64,000 nucleotides of DNA from Phytopseudomonas punonensis (GTDB taxonomy: Bacteria > Pseudomonadota > Gammaproteobacteria > Pseudomonadales > Pseudomonadaceae): assembly GCF_900142655.1 (NCBI RefSeq), contig NZ_FRBQ01000003.1:250060-314059 (forward strand). Reading direction: 5' to 3'. Position numbers and translations under genes: made by a program. The notes under the pieces are model-generated. The model ran no database searches, had not been told where the DNA came from, and worked only from the letters and a program-made list of their open reading frames with translations. Of the stretch, positions 50,342 to 59,941 are shown one piece after another; within the stretch, counting starts at the first letter, position 1; each line of letters opens with the position of its first letter.

Positions 50342-50839
50342 ATGGAAATGCTGAAATTTGGCAAGTTTGCTGCACTGAGCCTGGCTCTCGCCGTGGCTGT
50401 TGGCTGTTCCTCCAAAGGCGGTGACACCGCTGGCGAAGGCGCTGTAGATCCGAACGCTGGCTACGGTGCAAACACCGGCGCTGTTGACGGTAGCCTGAGT
50501 GAAGAAGCCGCTCTGCGCGCTATCACCACTTTCTACTTCGAATACGACAGCTCTGACCTGAAGCCGGAAGCCATGCGCGCTCTGGACGTTCACGCCAAGG
50601 ATCTGAAAGGCAATGGCGCTCGCGTCGTCCTGGAAGGCCACGCTGACGAGCGCGGTACCCGCGAATACAACATGGCTCTGGGCGAGCGTCGTGCCAAGGC
50701 CGTTCAACGCTACCTGGTTCTGCAGGGCGTTTCCCCAGCTCAGCTGGAAGTTGTTTCCTACGGTGAAGAGCGTCCTGTTGCCACTGGCAACGACGAGCAA
50801 TCCTGGGCTCAGAACCGTCGCGTCGAACTGCGTAAGTAA
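50342..50839 (+). CDS. pal: Peptidoglycan-associated lipoprotein Pal
   Basis: A 165-aa outer-membrane lipoprotein (lipobox AVAVGC at about residues 17-22). The OmpA-type peptidoglycan-binding domain has [18 protein letters not shown] and [20 protein letters not shown], carrying the Asp/Arg that bind diaminopimelate. It is followed 6 nt later by cpoB. Confidence 0.96.
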   Translation: MEMLKFGKFAALSLALAVAVGCSSKGGDTAGEGAVDPNAGYGANTGAVDGSLSEEAALRAITTFYFEYDSSDLKPEAMRALDVHAKDLKGNGARVVLEGHADERGTREYNMALGERRAKAVQRYLVLQGVSPAQLEVVSYGEERPVATGNDEQSWAQNRRVELRK

Positions 50840-50845
50840 TTCGAT

Positions 50846-51670
50846 ATGCGAACGTGCCGACGTGTAGTAACCGTTTTGGCTCTGAGCCTGCCGCTTGCGG
50901 CTTGGGCTCAGGTTCCCGTTCAGGATGGCAGTACCGGCAACGGTAGTGGTTATCCGGCAGGCGGTGGCGGCACGTCCGGCGCCTACGCTGGAGGTGGAGT
51001 GCAAACTCCATCTACAGCGCAGGGCATGCTGTTCAGTCAGCTCCAGCAGATGCAGCAGGAAATTGCGCAACTGCGTGGCATGCTCGAAGAGCAGCAGAAC
51101 GATATTCAGCGTTTGAAACAGGAAGGTCTGGAGCGTTATCAGGACCTCGACAAACGTCTGAGTAGTGGGGCCGCCGCTGGCGTAGCCGCCACCCAGAATT
51201 CTTCAGCCGCGGGTGCCAGTAATGGTGCCGGTGGCGCATCCGCAGGTTCAGGTGACGCAGGGCAGGCGCAAGCCTCCAGCGAGCCTGGTGATCCTGCGAA
51301 GGAAAAGCTGTTCTACGACGCAGCTTTCGATCTGATCAAAGCAAAGGACTTCGACAAAGCCAGTCAGGCTTTTGCCGCCTTTCTGCGTCGTTATCCCAAT
51401 AGCCAGTACGCGGGTAACGCTCAATACTGGTTGGGTGAGGTAAACCTTGCCAAAGGCGATCTGCAAGGCGCTGGCCAGGCATTCGCCAAGGTCAGTCAGG
51501 CCTACCCGCAGCACTCCAAAGTACCGGATTCGCTGTACAAGCTGGCCGATGTAGAAATTCGCATGGGTAATAACGACAAGGCCAAAGGTATTCTGCAGCA
51601 GGTCATTGCGCAGTACCCAGGCACCTCTGCAGCCCAGCTGGCGCAGCGCGATTTGCAACGTATCCGCTAG
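50846..51670 (+). CDS. cpoB: Cell division coordinator CpoB (YbgF)
   Basis: A 274-aa periplasmic protein. It has a signal peptide (about 1-21, ending AWAQ), a Gly-rich linker, a short trimerising coiled coil (LFSQLQQMQQEIAQLRGMLE), an Ala/Gly-rich segment and C-terminal TPR repeats, for example DAAFDLIKAKDFDKASQAF. In E. coli it links Tol to PBP1B. Last gene of the tol-pal cluster. Confidence 0.93.
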   Translation: MRTCRRVVTVLALSLPLAAWAQVPVQDGSTGNGSGYPAGGGGTSGAYAGGGVQTPSTAQGMLFSQLQQMQQEIAQLRGMLEEQQNDIQRLKQEGLERYQDLDKRLSSGAAAGVAATQNSSAAGASNGAGGASAGSGDAGQAQASSEPGDPAKEKLFYDAAFDLIKAKDFDKASQAFAAFLRRYPNSQYAGNAQYWLGEVNLAKGDLQGAGQAFAKVSQAYPQHSKVPDSLYKLADVEIRMGNNDKAKGILQQVIAQYPGTSAAQLAQRDLQRIR

Positions 51671-51687
51671 TTTTGCCTTCGTCAGAG

Positions 51688-51713
51688 AAACCCGCGCTTG
51701 CCGCGGGTTTTTT
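51688..51713 (+). terminator. Terminator of the tol-pal cluster
   Basis: AAACCCGCG and CGCGGGTTT form a 9-bp stem with loop CTTGC and six T residues, 18 nt after cpoB. Confidence 0.9.
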
Positions 51714-51854
51714 GTGTCTGCGATTTGTGAGGGCTATGCGTTCTGTCGCCGTTAAGTCCAAAGATGCCTGCCCGGCATTCTTTTCGTTTAGAATCGCCGT
51801 CCTTTTTCGCAACGGAGGCGGATGGCCTGTTTCGCCGTCACGCCCGTGGCCCAT

Positions 51855-52502
51855 ATGAAAGATACCCTGCGCATTACCGAGATTTTCTTCTCGCTGCAGG
51901 GGGAAGCGCGTACCGCTGGCTTGCCAACGGTATTCGTACGCCTGACTGGCTGCCCCCTGCGCTGTCAATACTGCGATACCGCCTACGCATTCAGCGGTGG
52001 TGAGTTGCTCAGCCTGGAGACCATCCTCGAGCGAGTAGCGAGCTACCGGCCGCGGTATATCTGCGTCACCGGCGGCGAGCCGCTGGCGCAGCCAAATTGC
52101 ATCCCCTTGCTCGAAAAGCTTTGCGACGCCGGCTACGAGGTTTCCCTGGAAACCAGTGGTGCCCTTGACGTTTCGGCTGTGGATCCGCGGGTCAGCAAGG
52201 TCGTGGATCTGAAAACACCGGGCTCGGCCGAGATGGGGCGCAATCGCTACGAGAATATCGAGCATCTGCAACCGCATGATCAGGTCAAGTTCGTGATCTG
52301 CTCGCGCGAAGATTACGACTGGTCAGTGAGCAAGGTCATCCAGTACGGCCTGGCTGAGCGTGTGGACGAGGTATTGTTCTCACCCAGTCACGGGCAGGTC
52401 AGTGGCCGACAGTTGGCCGAGTGGGTGATTGCCGACAACCTGCCGGTACGCATGCAGTTGCAGCTGCACAAGATTCTTTGGAACGACGAGCCGGGGCACT
52501 GA
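51855..52502 (+). CDS. queE: 7-carboxy-7-deazaguanine synthase (radical SAM)
   Basis: A 215-aa radical SAM enzyme of queuosine synthesis. The iron-sulfur Cys are in [12 protein letters not shown], with [20 protein letters not shown] before it. ATG 51855 gives the family start [18 protein letters not shown]. It ends 1 nt before the queC ATG, so the two are an operon. I see no preQ1 riboswitch in the 140 nt upstream. Confidence 0.94.
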   Translation: MKDTLRITEIFFSLQGEARTAGLPTVFVRLTGCPLRCQYCDTAYAFSGGELLSLETILERVASYRPRYICVTGGEPLAQPNCIPLLEKLCDAGYEVSLETSGALDVSAVDPRVSKVVDLKTPGSAEMGRNRYENIEHLQPHDQVKFVICSREDYDWSVSKVIQYGLAERVDEVLFSPSHGQVSGRQLAEWVIADNLPVRMQLQLHKILWNDEPGH

Positions 52503-52503
52503 C

Positions 52504-53178
52504 ATGAGTGAAAAGAAAGCGGTCATCCTGCTGTCGGGTGGTCTCGATTCGGCCACCGTCGTGGCGATGGCGAAAGAGCAGGGCTACAGCTGCTACAGCA
52601 TGAGTTTCGACTACGGGCAACGGCACCGCTCCGAGCTGCAGGCGGCCGAGCGTGTCGCGCGTCAGTTGGGTGTGGTCGAGCACAAGGTCATTGGCATGAA
52701 CCTCGGTGGTATCGGTGGCTCAGCGTTGACCGACGACAGCATCGACGTACCGCAAGCTCCGACCACGGGTATTCCGGTTACCTACGTGCCCGCTCGCAAT
52801 ACCGTGTTTCTGTCGCTGGCCCTGGGTTGGGCCGAGGTGCTGGGCGCGCAGGACATCTTCATTGGCGTCAACGCTGTCGACTATTCGGGTTACCCGGACT
52901 GCCGGCCAGAATTCGTAGAGGCCTTTGAGCGCATGGCCAACCTGGCCACCAAGATGGGCGTGGAAGGCCAGTCCCTTCGCATCCAGGCTCCGTTGCAGAT
53001 GATGAGCAAGGCCGAGATCGTGCAGGCAGGTTCGCGTCTGGGTGTGGATTACGGGCTCACCGTGTCCTGCTACCTTGCGGACGCTGATGGCCGAGCCTGT
53101 GGCAAGTGCGACAGCTGCCGGTTGCGGGCGGCCGGGTTCGCCGCCGCTGGTATGGCTGATCCAACGCGCTATCAGTAA
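52504..53178 (+). CDS. queC: 7-cyano-7-deazaguanine synthase
   Basis: A 224-aa ATP-dependent enzyme converting CDG to preQ0. N-terminal PP-loop [13 protein letters not shown]-terminal zinc site [17 protein letters not shown]. Length equals the family norm. It completes a queE-queC pair; other que genes are elsewhere. Confidence 0.95.
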   Translation: MSEKKAVILLSGGLDSATVVAMAKEQGYSCYSMSFDYGQRHRSELQAAERVARQLGVVEHKVIGMNLGGIGGSALTDDSIDVPQAPTTGIPVTYVPARNTVFLSLALGWAEVLGAQDIFIGVNAVDYSGYPDCRPEFVEAFERMANLATKMGVEGQSLRIQAPLQMMSKAEIVQAGSRLGVDYGLTVSCYLADADGRACGKCDSCRLRAAGFAAAGMADPTRYQ

Positions 53179-53196
53179 AAAATTTTTTGGCGGGTG

Positions 53197-53224
53197 TTGA
53201 ATTCCTGAATAAAATCAGTATCAT
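53197..53224 (+). promoter_or_regulatory. Promoter of tRNA-Lys
   Basis: TTGAAT (53197-53202) and TATCAT (53219-53224) are separated by 16 nt. The -10 box ends 14 nt before the tRNA. Both boxes are close to consensus. Confidence 0.65.
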
Positions 53225-53238
53225 GCCGCTCGCACCAC

Positions 53239-53314
53239 GGGTCGTTAGCTCAGTTGGTAGAGCAGTTGGCTTTTAACCAATTGGTCGTAGGTTCGAATCC
53301 TACACGACCCACCA
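53239..53314 (+). tRNA. tRNA-Lys (anticodon UUU)
   Basis: A 76-nt cloverleaf: acceptor GGGTCGT/ACGACCC, D-arm GCTCAGTTGGTAGAGC, anticodon loop CTTTTAA, T-arm TAGGTTCGAATCCTA and encoded CCA. In several pseudomonads this tRNA gene is an integration site for genomic islands. Confidence 0.97.
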
Positions 53315-53342
53315 CATCAAGCCTTCCAGGCGAAGGCGCATT

Positions 53343-53378
53343 AAAAAGCCCGAATCTCTAGAGATGTTCGGGCTTTTT
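53343..53378. terminator. Bidirectional intrinsic terminator between tRNA-Lys and ilvE
   Basis: AAAAAGCCCGAA and TTCGGGCTTTTT form a 12-bp stem. The 12-nt loop contains a further small self-complementary TCTCTAGAGA. A/T tracts on both sides fit use from either direction. Confidence 0.9.
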
Positions 53379-53435
53379 AGTTTCCGTTGTCGCAAGGCTG
53401 AGCTGGCAGCTCTTGAGAGCTGCCAGCAAGCTGAT

Positions 53436-54455
53436 TTACACCTTGACGATCCAGCCTTCCGGCGCCTCGACGTCACCGGCCTGAACGCCAGTGAGTTCGG
53501 CATACAGGCGGCTGACCACCGGGCCTACTTCGGTCTCGCTGTAGAACACATGCAGCTTGCCGTTGTACTCGATGCCGCCGATCGGCGTGATCACTGCTGC
53601 GGTGCCGCAGGCGCCGGCCTCCTTGAAGTCGCTCAGGTTATCGATGAGCACATCGCCTTCGATGACTTTCAGGCCGAGGCGGCGCTGGGCCAGTTCGATC
53701 AGCGATAGGCGAGTGATACCCGGCAATACCGATGGCGATTTAGGGGTAACGAACTCGTCGTTATGGGTAATGGCGAAGAAGTTCGCCGAGCCCACTTCCT
53801 CGATTTTGGTGTGGGTCTGCGGATCGAGGTAGATGCAGTCGGCGAAGTTGTTCTTCTTGGCCTGCGAACCAGGCATCAGGCTGGCTGCGTAGTTACCACC
53901 GACCTTGGCTGCACCGGTGCCCTGAGGTGCGGCGCGGTCGTAGCTGGAAATCACGAAGTTGTTCGGCTTCATGCCGCCCTTGAAGTACGGGCCGACCGGG
54001 ATGCAGAACACCGAGAAGATGAACTCGGGTGCGGTGCGCACGCCGATGTTGTCACCAACGCCAATCACGAACGGGCGCAGATACAGCGCGCCACCCGAGC
54101 CATATGGCGGGATGAAGCGTTCGTTGGCCTTGACCACCTGTTTGCAGGCTTCGATGAACTGCTCGTTCGACGGCGCCGGCATCAGCAGGCGTGCGCAGCT
54201 ACGCTGCATGCGCAGGGCGTTCTGATCAGGGCGGAACAGGTTGATCGAGCCGTCTTTGCAGCGGTAGGCCTTGAGACCTTCGAAGCACTGCTGGCCGTAG
54301 TGCAGGGCAGTCGAGCCTTCGCTGATGTGCAGCACGTTGTCTTCGGTCAGCTTGCCCTGGTCCCACTCACCGTCGCGCCAGTGCGACAGGTAACGCTGGT
54401 CGGTCTTGATGTAGTCGAAACCCAGCTTGTCCCATTCGATGTTTTCGTAAGCCAT
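53436..54455 (-). CDS. ilvE: Branched-chain amino acid aminotransferase (class IV, type II)
   Basis: A 339-aa PLP transaminase for Leu, Ile and Val. The PLP Lys is in GAAKVGGNYAAS (Lys184), and SEGSTALHYGQQCFEGLKAY and ITRLSLIELAQRRLG are family signatures. It is of the long eukaryotic-like BCAT type rather than the shorter E. coli IlvE type. It stands alone between the tRNA-Lys terminator and nadA. Confidence 0.94.
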   Translation of the reverse strand: MAYENIEWDKLGFDYIKTDQRYLSHWRDGEWDQGKLTEDNVLHISEGSTALHYGQQCFEGLKAYRCKDGSINLFRPDQNALRMQRSCARLLMPAPSNEQFIEACKQVVKANERFIPPYGSGGALYLRPFVIGVGDNIGVRTAPEFIFSVFCIPVGPYFKGGMKPNNFVISSYDRAAPQGTGAAKVGGNYAASLMPGSQAKKNNFADCIYLDPQTHTKIEEVGSANFFAITHNDEFVTPKSPSVLPGITRLSLIELAQRRLGLKVIEGDVLIDNLSDFKEAGACGTAAVITPIGGIEYNGKLHVFYSETEVGPVVSRLYAELTGVQAGDVEAPEGWIVKV

Positions 54456-54836
54456 GACATCCTCAATCGCTGAACGGCCACTGCGGGGCGCGCGTATGTC
54501 CGTTAATTTCTCAGGGTGATCGTTTCATTCATGCCCAGGCGTATTGCCGCTTGTGCATGTCAGGTAATAAAGGGTGGCTGCGCTGTTCATCGGTGGCCGA
54601 TGACAGCATCCGTGGCGCTGATGATGCGGTGGATTATCGCTGCGATCAACCGGTGTCGCGCCAGCAAGCGGGCGAGATTGAAAAAACTTCGCTGATGCCC
54701 TTACCATGCGCGCCCGCACATAGCCCGCGCCGCCCTTCGTTTGGCGCGCAGCGGCAGTGCGAGGACCGACCGGCGCAGGGCGTCTGGCGGTATACTCCTC
54801 GTCCCGTGCAGATAGACCTCGATAGGGCCTGATGAC
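54456..54836. other. Divergent intergenic region ilvE-nadA
   Basis: About 380 nt with no supported gene. A TATACT at 54791-54796, 41 nt before the nadA start, could be a -10 box, but no matching -35 is evident. The ORF at 54551-54832 shows no family features. I see no attachment-site repeat of the tRNA-Lys 3' end here. Confidence 0.5.
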
Positions 54837-55895
54837 ATGACGCAGATTGCCGAACGACTTCTTGTCCAGGCTCACCTCGATGCCAAGCAGCCAGAGACGC
54901 TGACGGCTGAGCAGGAAGCGTTCTACCGTGATGAGATTGCGAAAGAACTGAAGCGCCAGAATGCCGTTCTGGTTGCCCACTATTACTGCGACCCCGTGCT
55001 GCAGGCGCTGGCCGAAGAAACCGGCGGCTGCGTGTCCGACTCTCTGGAGATGGCGCGCTTCGGCAATCAGCATTCGGCGCAGACCGTGCTGGTCGCCGGC
55101 GTCAAGTTCATGGGCGAGACCGCCAAGATCCTCAATCCGGAAAAGCGTGTGCTGATGCCGACGCTGGAGGCGACCTGCTCTCTGGATCTGGGTTGCCCGG
55201 TCGATGAGTTCGCGACGTTCTGTGATCAGCATCCGCAGCGCACCGTGGTGGTGTACGCCAATACCTCGGCCGCCGTGAAAGCGCGTGCTGACTGGGTGGT
55301 GACATCCAGTTGCGCTGTGGAGATCGTCGAGCACCTGATGGACAACGGCGAGAGCATCATCTGGGCGCCGGATCAGCACCTTGGTCTATATATCCAGAAC
55401 AAGACCGGCGCCGATATGCTGCTCTGGGACGGTGCCTGCATCGTTCACGAAGAGTTCAAGGCGCGGCAGCTGGAAGAGATGAAGGCGCTGTACCCCGAGG
55501 CTGCGGTGTTGGTGCACCCCGAGTCACCGACGGCGGTGATCGATCTGGCTGATGCGGTCGGTTCGACCAGCCAGCTGATCGCCGCCGCCCAGCGCATGCC
55601 GAACAAGACCTTTATCGTCGCGACCGACCGCGGCATCTTCTACAAGATGCAGCAGCTGTGCCCGGATAAGGAATTCGTGGCGGCGCCTACCGCTGGTAAC
55701 GGCGCGGCCTGCCGTAGCTGCGCCAACTGCCCGTGGATGGCCATGAACACGCTGCAGCGCACGCTGCAGTGCCTGCGCGAAGGTAGCAACGAGGTGTTTG
55801 TGGATCCGGCGTTGATTCCGCGCGCTATCAAGCCGCTCCAGCGCATGCTGGACTTCACCCAGGCTGCCCGCCTGAAACTGGCCGGCAACGCCTGA
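54837..55895 (+). CDS. nadA: Quinolinate synthase
   Basis: A 352-aa iron-sulfur enzyme condensing iminoaspartate with DHAP in NAD synthesis. The triad of cluster ligands lies in [25 protein letters not shown] and [33 protein letters not shown] is the N-terminal signature. A perfect 13-bp inverted repeat follows. Confidence 0.95.
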   Translation: MTQIAERLLVQAHLDAKQPETLTAEQEAFYRDEIAKELKRQNAVLVAHYYCDPVLQALAEETGGCVSDSLEMARFGNQHSAQTVLVAGVKFMGETAKILNPEKRVLMPTLEATCSLDLGCPVDEFATFCDQHPQRTVVVYANTSAAVKARADWVVTSSCAVEIVEHLMDNGESIIWAPDQHLGLYIQNKTGADMLLWDGACIVHEEFKARQLEEMKALYPEAAVLVHPESPTAVIDLADAVGSTSQLIAAAQRMPNKTFIVATDRGIFYKMQQLCPDKEFVAAPTAGNGAACRSCANCPWMAMNTLQRTLQCLREGSNEVFVDPALIPRAIKPLQRMLDFTQAARLKLAGNA

Positions 55896-55902
55896 TCGCC
55901 GA

Positions 55903-55937
55903 GCCCGAAACGCTAATCAGCCGGTAGCGTTTCGGGC
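55903..55937. terminator. Inverted repeat between convergent nadA and bepA
   Basis: GCCCGAAACGCTA and TAGCGTTTCGGGC form a perfect 13-bp stem with a 9-nt loop. There is no T-run on either side, so it may be a factor-assisted or weak terminator. Confidence 0.6.
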
Positions 55938-55951
55938 CGCGCGCTGCGTCA

Positions 55952-57388
55952 TTAACCGCGCAGCATTTCCTCGGTCATCCGCTTCTCTTCGATCAATTCC
56001 TTCTGGCGTGCATCAATGCGCGACGCCACCTGGAAGTTGTTGGCTGCGCGACGCTTGGCGAAGTCGAGTTGCTCGATCGCCTGATTGAAGTCGCCGACCA
56101 GTGCGAAGTATTCGGCACGGGCCTGGTGCAGGCCAATGGTATTGCCGCCCAGCCCGCGGACTTCCGCCACCTGATACCAGACATCCGGATCTTTCATGCG
56201 TCGTTTAAGCAGGTCGTTGAGCGCCTGTTCGGCGGCCGGAACCTTGCGCTGCTTGAGCAGCAGGTCGATTCGCGCCTGGTTTAGCGGATAATTGTTGGGG
56301 TACAGGTCGAGCATGCGGGTAACGCGTTGCTCGGTGGCGGGCAGGCGGTTTGCAGCCGAGTCCAGGCTGATCTGCGCCAGGTTGTAGATGATGTCGTTCG
56401 GCGCTTTCTGCAGCAGCGGCGCCAGCACATCACGTGCTTCGTCGAACTGGCTGCCTTTGATCAGGGCGATGGCTAGGCCGTAGCGCGCGGCATCCATGTC
56501 TGGGTTTTCATCGAGCTGAGCACGGAGGCGCTTGGCAGCAATGCCGGGCGTTTCTTCATAAGTCAGTTGCACGCGTGCGCGCATCAGCTGGTATCGCAGG
56601 CTGTCTTCGGTGCCGCCACCGGGAAATTGCTCGGCGCGGTTACGGGTATCGGCGATACGCGACTCGGAAACCGGATGAGTGAGCAGAAATTCCGGTGGCA
56701 TGCGGTCGTAGCGATACTGGCGCATCAGGCGTTCGAACATGCTCGGCATCGAGCGTGGGTCGTAGCCGGCTTTCTCCAGGTTCACCAGGCCGATACGGTC
56801 GGCCTCCTGCTCGTTCTGGCGGGAAAAGCGGCGTTGTTCCTGAATTGCCGCCGCTTGTGTCGATGCGATAGCGGCGATGCCCGCGTCACCGGCGCCAGCA
56901 GCTGCGGCAACGATACCGGCGAGCATGGCGGCCATCACCGGCAATTGCATGCGCTGCTGGGCTTCCAGGCCTCGGGCGAAGTGGCGTTGCGACAAGTGAG
57001 CGAGTTCGTGGGCCAGTACCGAGGCGTATTCGCCTTCGGTCTGCGCGTAAAGGAACAGGCCGCCGTTGACGCCGATGATCCCGCCGGGGGCGGCGAAGGC
57101 GTTGATCTGCGGGCTGTTGAGTAATACGAACTCGAGGCGACGGTCCTGCACCTGGCTGGTCTCGGCCAGACGGTAGACGCTGCTTTCTACGAAGTCCTTG
57201 AGCTGCGGATCCGACAGTTGACTGACCTGACCACGGACGATGCTCAGCCAGGCGCGGCCCAACTGGTATTCCTGTTGCGGGGACACCATGGCGGAGCTGG
57301 CGTCGCCGAGGGAGGGCAGGTCGCTGGCCATGGCCGGTTGTGCCAGCAAGCAGGCGAGCGTCAGCAGGGTGGGGCGCAGAACATTCAT
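55952..57388 (-). CDS. bepA: Beta-barrel assembly-enhancing protease (M48 metallopeptidase)
   Basis: A 478-aa periplasmic zinc protease that degrades misassembled outer-membrane proteins such as LptD. A signal peptide (about 1-22) is followed by the peptidase domain with zinc motif VLAHELAHLSQRHF and the third ligand Glu in RQNEQEADRIGL. C-terminal TPR repeats cover about 305-478. ATG 57388 begins the signal peptide; the reading frame upstream is non-coding by appearance. Confidence 0.92.
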   Translation of the reverse strand: MNVLRPTLLTLACLLAQPAMASDLPSLGDASSAMVSPQQEYQLGRAWLSIVRGQVSQLSDPQLKDFVESSVYRLAETSQVQDRRLEFVLLNSPQINAFAAPGGIIGVNGGLFLYAQTEGEYASVLAHELAHLSQRHFARGLEAQQRMQLPVMAAMLAGIVAAAAGAGDAGIAAIASTQAAAIQEQRRFSRQNEQEADRIGLVNLEKAGYDPRSMPSMFERLMRQYRYDRMPPEFLLTHPVSESRIADTRNRAEQFPGGGTEDSLRYQLMRARVQLTYEETPGIAAKRLRAQLDENPDMDAARYGLAIALIKGSQFDEARDVLAPLLQKAPNDIIYNLAQISLDSAANRLPATEQRVTRMLDLYPNNYPLNQARIDLLLKQRKVPAAEQALNDLLKRRMKDPDVWYQVAEVRGLGGNTIGLHQARAEYFALVGDFNQAIEQLDFAKRRAANNFQVASRIDARQKELIEEKRMTEEMLRG

Positions 57389-57496
57389 GCACAAGGCTCT
57401 TGTTTGATCAGTGCGGTACTGTAGCTGGGCAGGCACTTGCCTGACCAGCGCCGACGGGCCTTGGGTTATGCTGTCGCCTGGAAAATGGAGGGTGTT

Positions 57497-57748
57497 ATGA
57501 GTGATGTGTCGGGTTGGCAGGGTGAGCATCAGGCCCAGCTGGACGCCTGTGGGCTGAACTGCCCGCTGCCGCTGCTCAAGGCCAAGGTGGCGCTCAATGC
57601 GCTGGCCAGCGGTGAGGTGCTCAAGGTGTCGGCCACGGATGCCGGGTCGCAGCGCGACTTTCGTGCCTTTGCACGCCTGGCCGGGCACGAGTTGTTGCGC
57701 GAAGAAGTCGAGGGCGAGGTGTTTCGCTACTGGTTGCGCAAGGCGTGA
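57497..57748 (+). CDS. TusA-like sulfur-carrier protein
   Basis: An 83-aa protein of the SirA/TusA/YedF family. The Cys-Pro box ACGLNCPLPLLKAKVALNAL includes the persulfide Cys and a second Cys before it. In P. aeruginosa the ortholog has been linked to molybdenum-cofactor sulfuration and nitrate use. ATG 57497 (MSDVSG) has GGAGG upstream. Divergent from bepA. Confidence 0.9.
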   Translation: MSDVSGWQGEHQAQLDACGLNCPLPLLKAKVALNALASGEVLKVSATDAGSQRDFRAFARLAGHELLREEVEGEVFRYWLRKA

Positions 57749-57770
57749 TGCGCGTGCAGCGCACTGAATG

Positions 57771-57798
57771 AAAAATGCCGCTCAAGAGCGGCATTTTT
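57771..57798. terminator. Bidirectional intrinsic terminator
   Basis: AAAAATGCCGCTC and GAGCGGCATTTTT form a 13-bp stem with a tiny loop and A/T tracts on both sides. It serves the TusA-like gene and the converging bcp. Confidence 0.9.
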
Positions 57799-57806
57799 TA
57801 TGTGTA

Positions 57807-58277
57807 TCAGGCTTTGTTCAGCGCTTGTGCTGCGGCTAGCACTTCGTCGACATGGCCAGGCACTTTCACTCCCCGCCATTCCTGGCGCAGTACGCCAGCC
57901 TTGTCGATCAGGAAGGTGCTGCGGTCGATACCCAGGTATTCCTTTCCGTAGAGCTTCTTGAGCTTGATCACGTCGAACAGGCCGCAGACGCTTTCGTCCT
58001 TGTCAGAGATCAGCTCGAAGGGAAAGCCCTGCTTGGCCTTGAAGTTCTCGTGGGTCTTCAGGCTGTCGCGGGAAACACCGACGATCACCGTATTGGCGGC
58101 GGCGAACGCCTCGTTGGCATCACGAAACCCCTGGCCCTGAGTGGTGCAGCCTGGGGTGTTGTCCTTCGGGTAGAAATAGATCACCAGATGCTTGCCTTTG
58201 TAAGCCGCCAGGTTGAAGTCACCGCCCGTTGCCGGAGCGCTGAAATCGGGAACAGGGGAATCGATAGCGATGGCCAT
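57807..58277 (-). CDS. bcp: Thioredoxin-dependent thiol peroxidase (bacterioferritin comigratory protein)
   Basis: A 156-aa peroxiredoxin. The peroxidatic Cys is in YPKDNTPGCTTQGQGF. The resolving Cys that E. coli BCP has five residues later is Gln here, so the enzyme is a 1-Cys or atypical type; another Cys in ESVCGLFD might serve. ATG 58277 gives the family start; the longer frame upstream is gcvR sequence in another frame. It begins 11 nt after gcvR on the minus strand. Confidence 0.93.
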   Translation of the reverse strand: MAIAIDSPVPDFSAPATGGDFNLAAYKGKHLVIYFYPKDNTPGCTTQGQGFRDANEAFAAANTVIVGVSRDSLKTHENFKAKQGFPFELISDKDESVCGLFDVIKLKKLYGKEYLGIDRSTFLIDKAGVLRQEWRGVKVPGHVDEVLAAAQALNKA

Positions 58278-58288
58278 GGTTAGACTCC

Positions 58289-58846
58289 TTATGGATTCTG
58301 CGGGCGCCAGGGTTCGATCAGGGCATCCAGATTCAGCGCGTCGGCGAAGTCGAGGAACTGGTCGCGCAACCAGCTGATCTGGGTGCCGGCTGGCAGGGTG
58401 ACGGTCAACGTGGCGTTGAGCATGGTGCCGCCGGTCTGCGGTGCCTGGTAGGTATCGCAGGTCAGGGCTTCCAGCTCGACACGGTGGTCGATGAAGAACT
58501 GGCACAGCTCGTTGAGGATGTCCGGGCGGTACACCGAGCTTACGTAGGCAACATAAGGCAGTGCCTGCGGGCGCACTTCCTGAGCGGCACTGCGGATCAC
58601 GTTGGCGGTGAACTCGTGCTTCTTGGCCAGCGCCGGCAGGCCTGTCTCGAGGCGAGCCAGGGCATCCCAGTTTCCGGAGATCTGCAGCACCAGTGCGCTG
58701 AGCTCGCCGTGGCGGCTCAGGCGCGTGCTGATCACCGCGCAGCGGTTTTCATGGCTGGCTCGGCACAGCACGTTGGTCAGCTCCATGGCGTTGCTGCCAA
58801 GTGCGCTGATGACGAGAAATTGTTCGCGAACTGGGGGGGTGGACAT
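58289..58846 (-). CDS. gcvR: Glycine cleavage system transcriptional repressor-like ACT protein
   Basis: A 185-aa protein with two ACT-type domains and no DNA-binding motif: FLVISALGSNAMELTNVLCR at the start and a second repeat around YVSSVYRPDILNELCQFFID. Members of this family bind glycine and restrain the activator GcvA in E. coli; a direct role here is inferred. It precedes bcp in one unit, and dapA is divergent. Confidence 0.9.
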   Translation of the reverse strand: MSTPPVREQFLVISALGSNAMELTNVLCRASHENRCAVISTRLSRHGELSALVLQISGNWDALARLETGLPALAKKHEFTANVIRSAAQEVRPQALPYVAYVSSVYRPDILNELCQFFIDHRVELEALTCDTYQAPQTGGTMLNATLTVTLPAGTQISWLRDQFLDFADALNLDALIEPWRPQNP

Positions 58847-59045
58847 GCAGCCTTCCTAAACGTTGAACGCTCGGCGCTATAGACAGCGCCAAACAAACTC
58901 GCAGGGTAGCGAAAAGCGCCCGCCAGGGGAATGACCAGATGCGGTCGGGCGCGCGTAATGCCAGCAATCACAGCCACTTGGTCGCTTGTGCAAGGCTGGT
59001 GGCGCCAGTACCATTACCGCTCTCTTTTTTGGCAGGAGCGGTTGC

Positions 59046-59924
59046 ATGATTGCGGGCAGTATGGTGGCACTGGTCACGCCCATGGATGCACAGGGTAATC
59101 TCGATTGGGATGCCCTGAGCAAACTGGTGGACTTCCACCTGCAAGAGGGCACCCATGCCATCGTCGCGGTCGGCACTACCGGCGAGTCGGCGACGCTCGA
59201 TGTCAACGAGCACATCGAAGTCATCCGCCGTGTGGTGGATCAGGTCGCCGGGCGCATCCCGGTCATCGCCGGCACTGGCGCAAACTCCACCCGTGAAGCG
59301 GTCGAGCTGACCCAGAACGCCAAGACTGCCGGTGCTGATGCCTGCCTGCTGGTCACGCCGTACTACAACCGGCCGACCCAGGAAGGCCTGTACCTGCACT
59401 TCCGCCATATCGCCGAAGCCGTGGCAATCCCGCAGATTCTCTATAACGTGCCGGGCCGTACCGCCTGCGACATGCTGCCGGAGACCGTCGAGCGCCTTTC
59501 CAAGGTCGACAACATCATCGGCATCAAGGAAGCCACTGGCGACCTGCAGCGTGCCCGTGACATCCTCGACCGCGTCAGCTCGAACTTTCACCTGTACTCC
59601 GGCGACGATCCGACTGCAGTCGAACTGATCCTGCTCGGCGGCAAAGGAAATATTTCGGTGACCGCCAACGTGGCGCCGCGGGCGATGAGCGATATGTGCT
59701 CGGCAGCCATGCGCGGCGAAGCGGCGATTGCCCGGGCCATCAACGACCGTATGATGCCCCTGCACAAAAACCTGTTCATCGAAGCCAATCCGATTCCGGT
59801 GAAGTGGGCCCTGAATGAAATGGGCATGATGGCCGACGGCATTCGCTTGCCGCTGACCTGGTTGAGCCCCCGTTGTCACGAACCGCTGCGTCAGGCCCTG
59901 CGCCAGTCCGGTGTATTGGTCTAA
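59046..59924 (+). CDS. dapA: 4-hydroxy-tetrahydrodipicolinate synthase
   Basis: A 292-aa TIM-barrel Schiff-base enzyme, first committed step of lysine and diaminopimelate synthesis. Catalytic Tyr is in [13 protein letters not shown] and the Schiff-base Lys in [32 protein letters not shown] is the family signature. ATG 59046 is chosen for the family start [13 protein letters not shown]. Followed 17 nt later by bamC. Confidence 0.96.
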   Translation: MIAGSMVALVTPMDAQGNLDWDALSKLVDFHLQEGTHAIVAVGTTGESATLDVNEHIEVIRRVVDQVAGRIPVIAGTGANSTREAVELTQNAKTAGADACLLVTPYYNRPTQEGLYLHFRHIAEAVAIPQILYNVPGRTACDMLPETVERLSKVDNIIGIKEATGDLQRARDILDRVSSNFHLYSGDDPTAVELILLGGKGNISVTANVAPRAMSDMCSAAMRGEAAIARAINDRMMPLHKNLFIEANPIPVKWALNEMGMMADGIRLPLTWLSPRCHEPLRQALRQSGVLV

Positions 59925-59941
59925 TCGAGGAATTACGACGC

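Noticed and set aside
51714..51854. preQ1 riboswitch before queE
   Set aside because: No short pseudoknot pattern or conserved preQ1 core is visible in the leader.
53177..53188. A6T6 palindrome after queC
   Set aside because: A 12-nt A-tract/T-tract is too short and AT-only to be a stable terminator; it may simply bend DNA upstream of the tRNA-Lys promoter.
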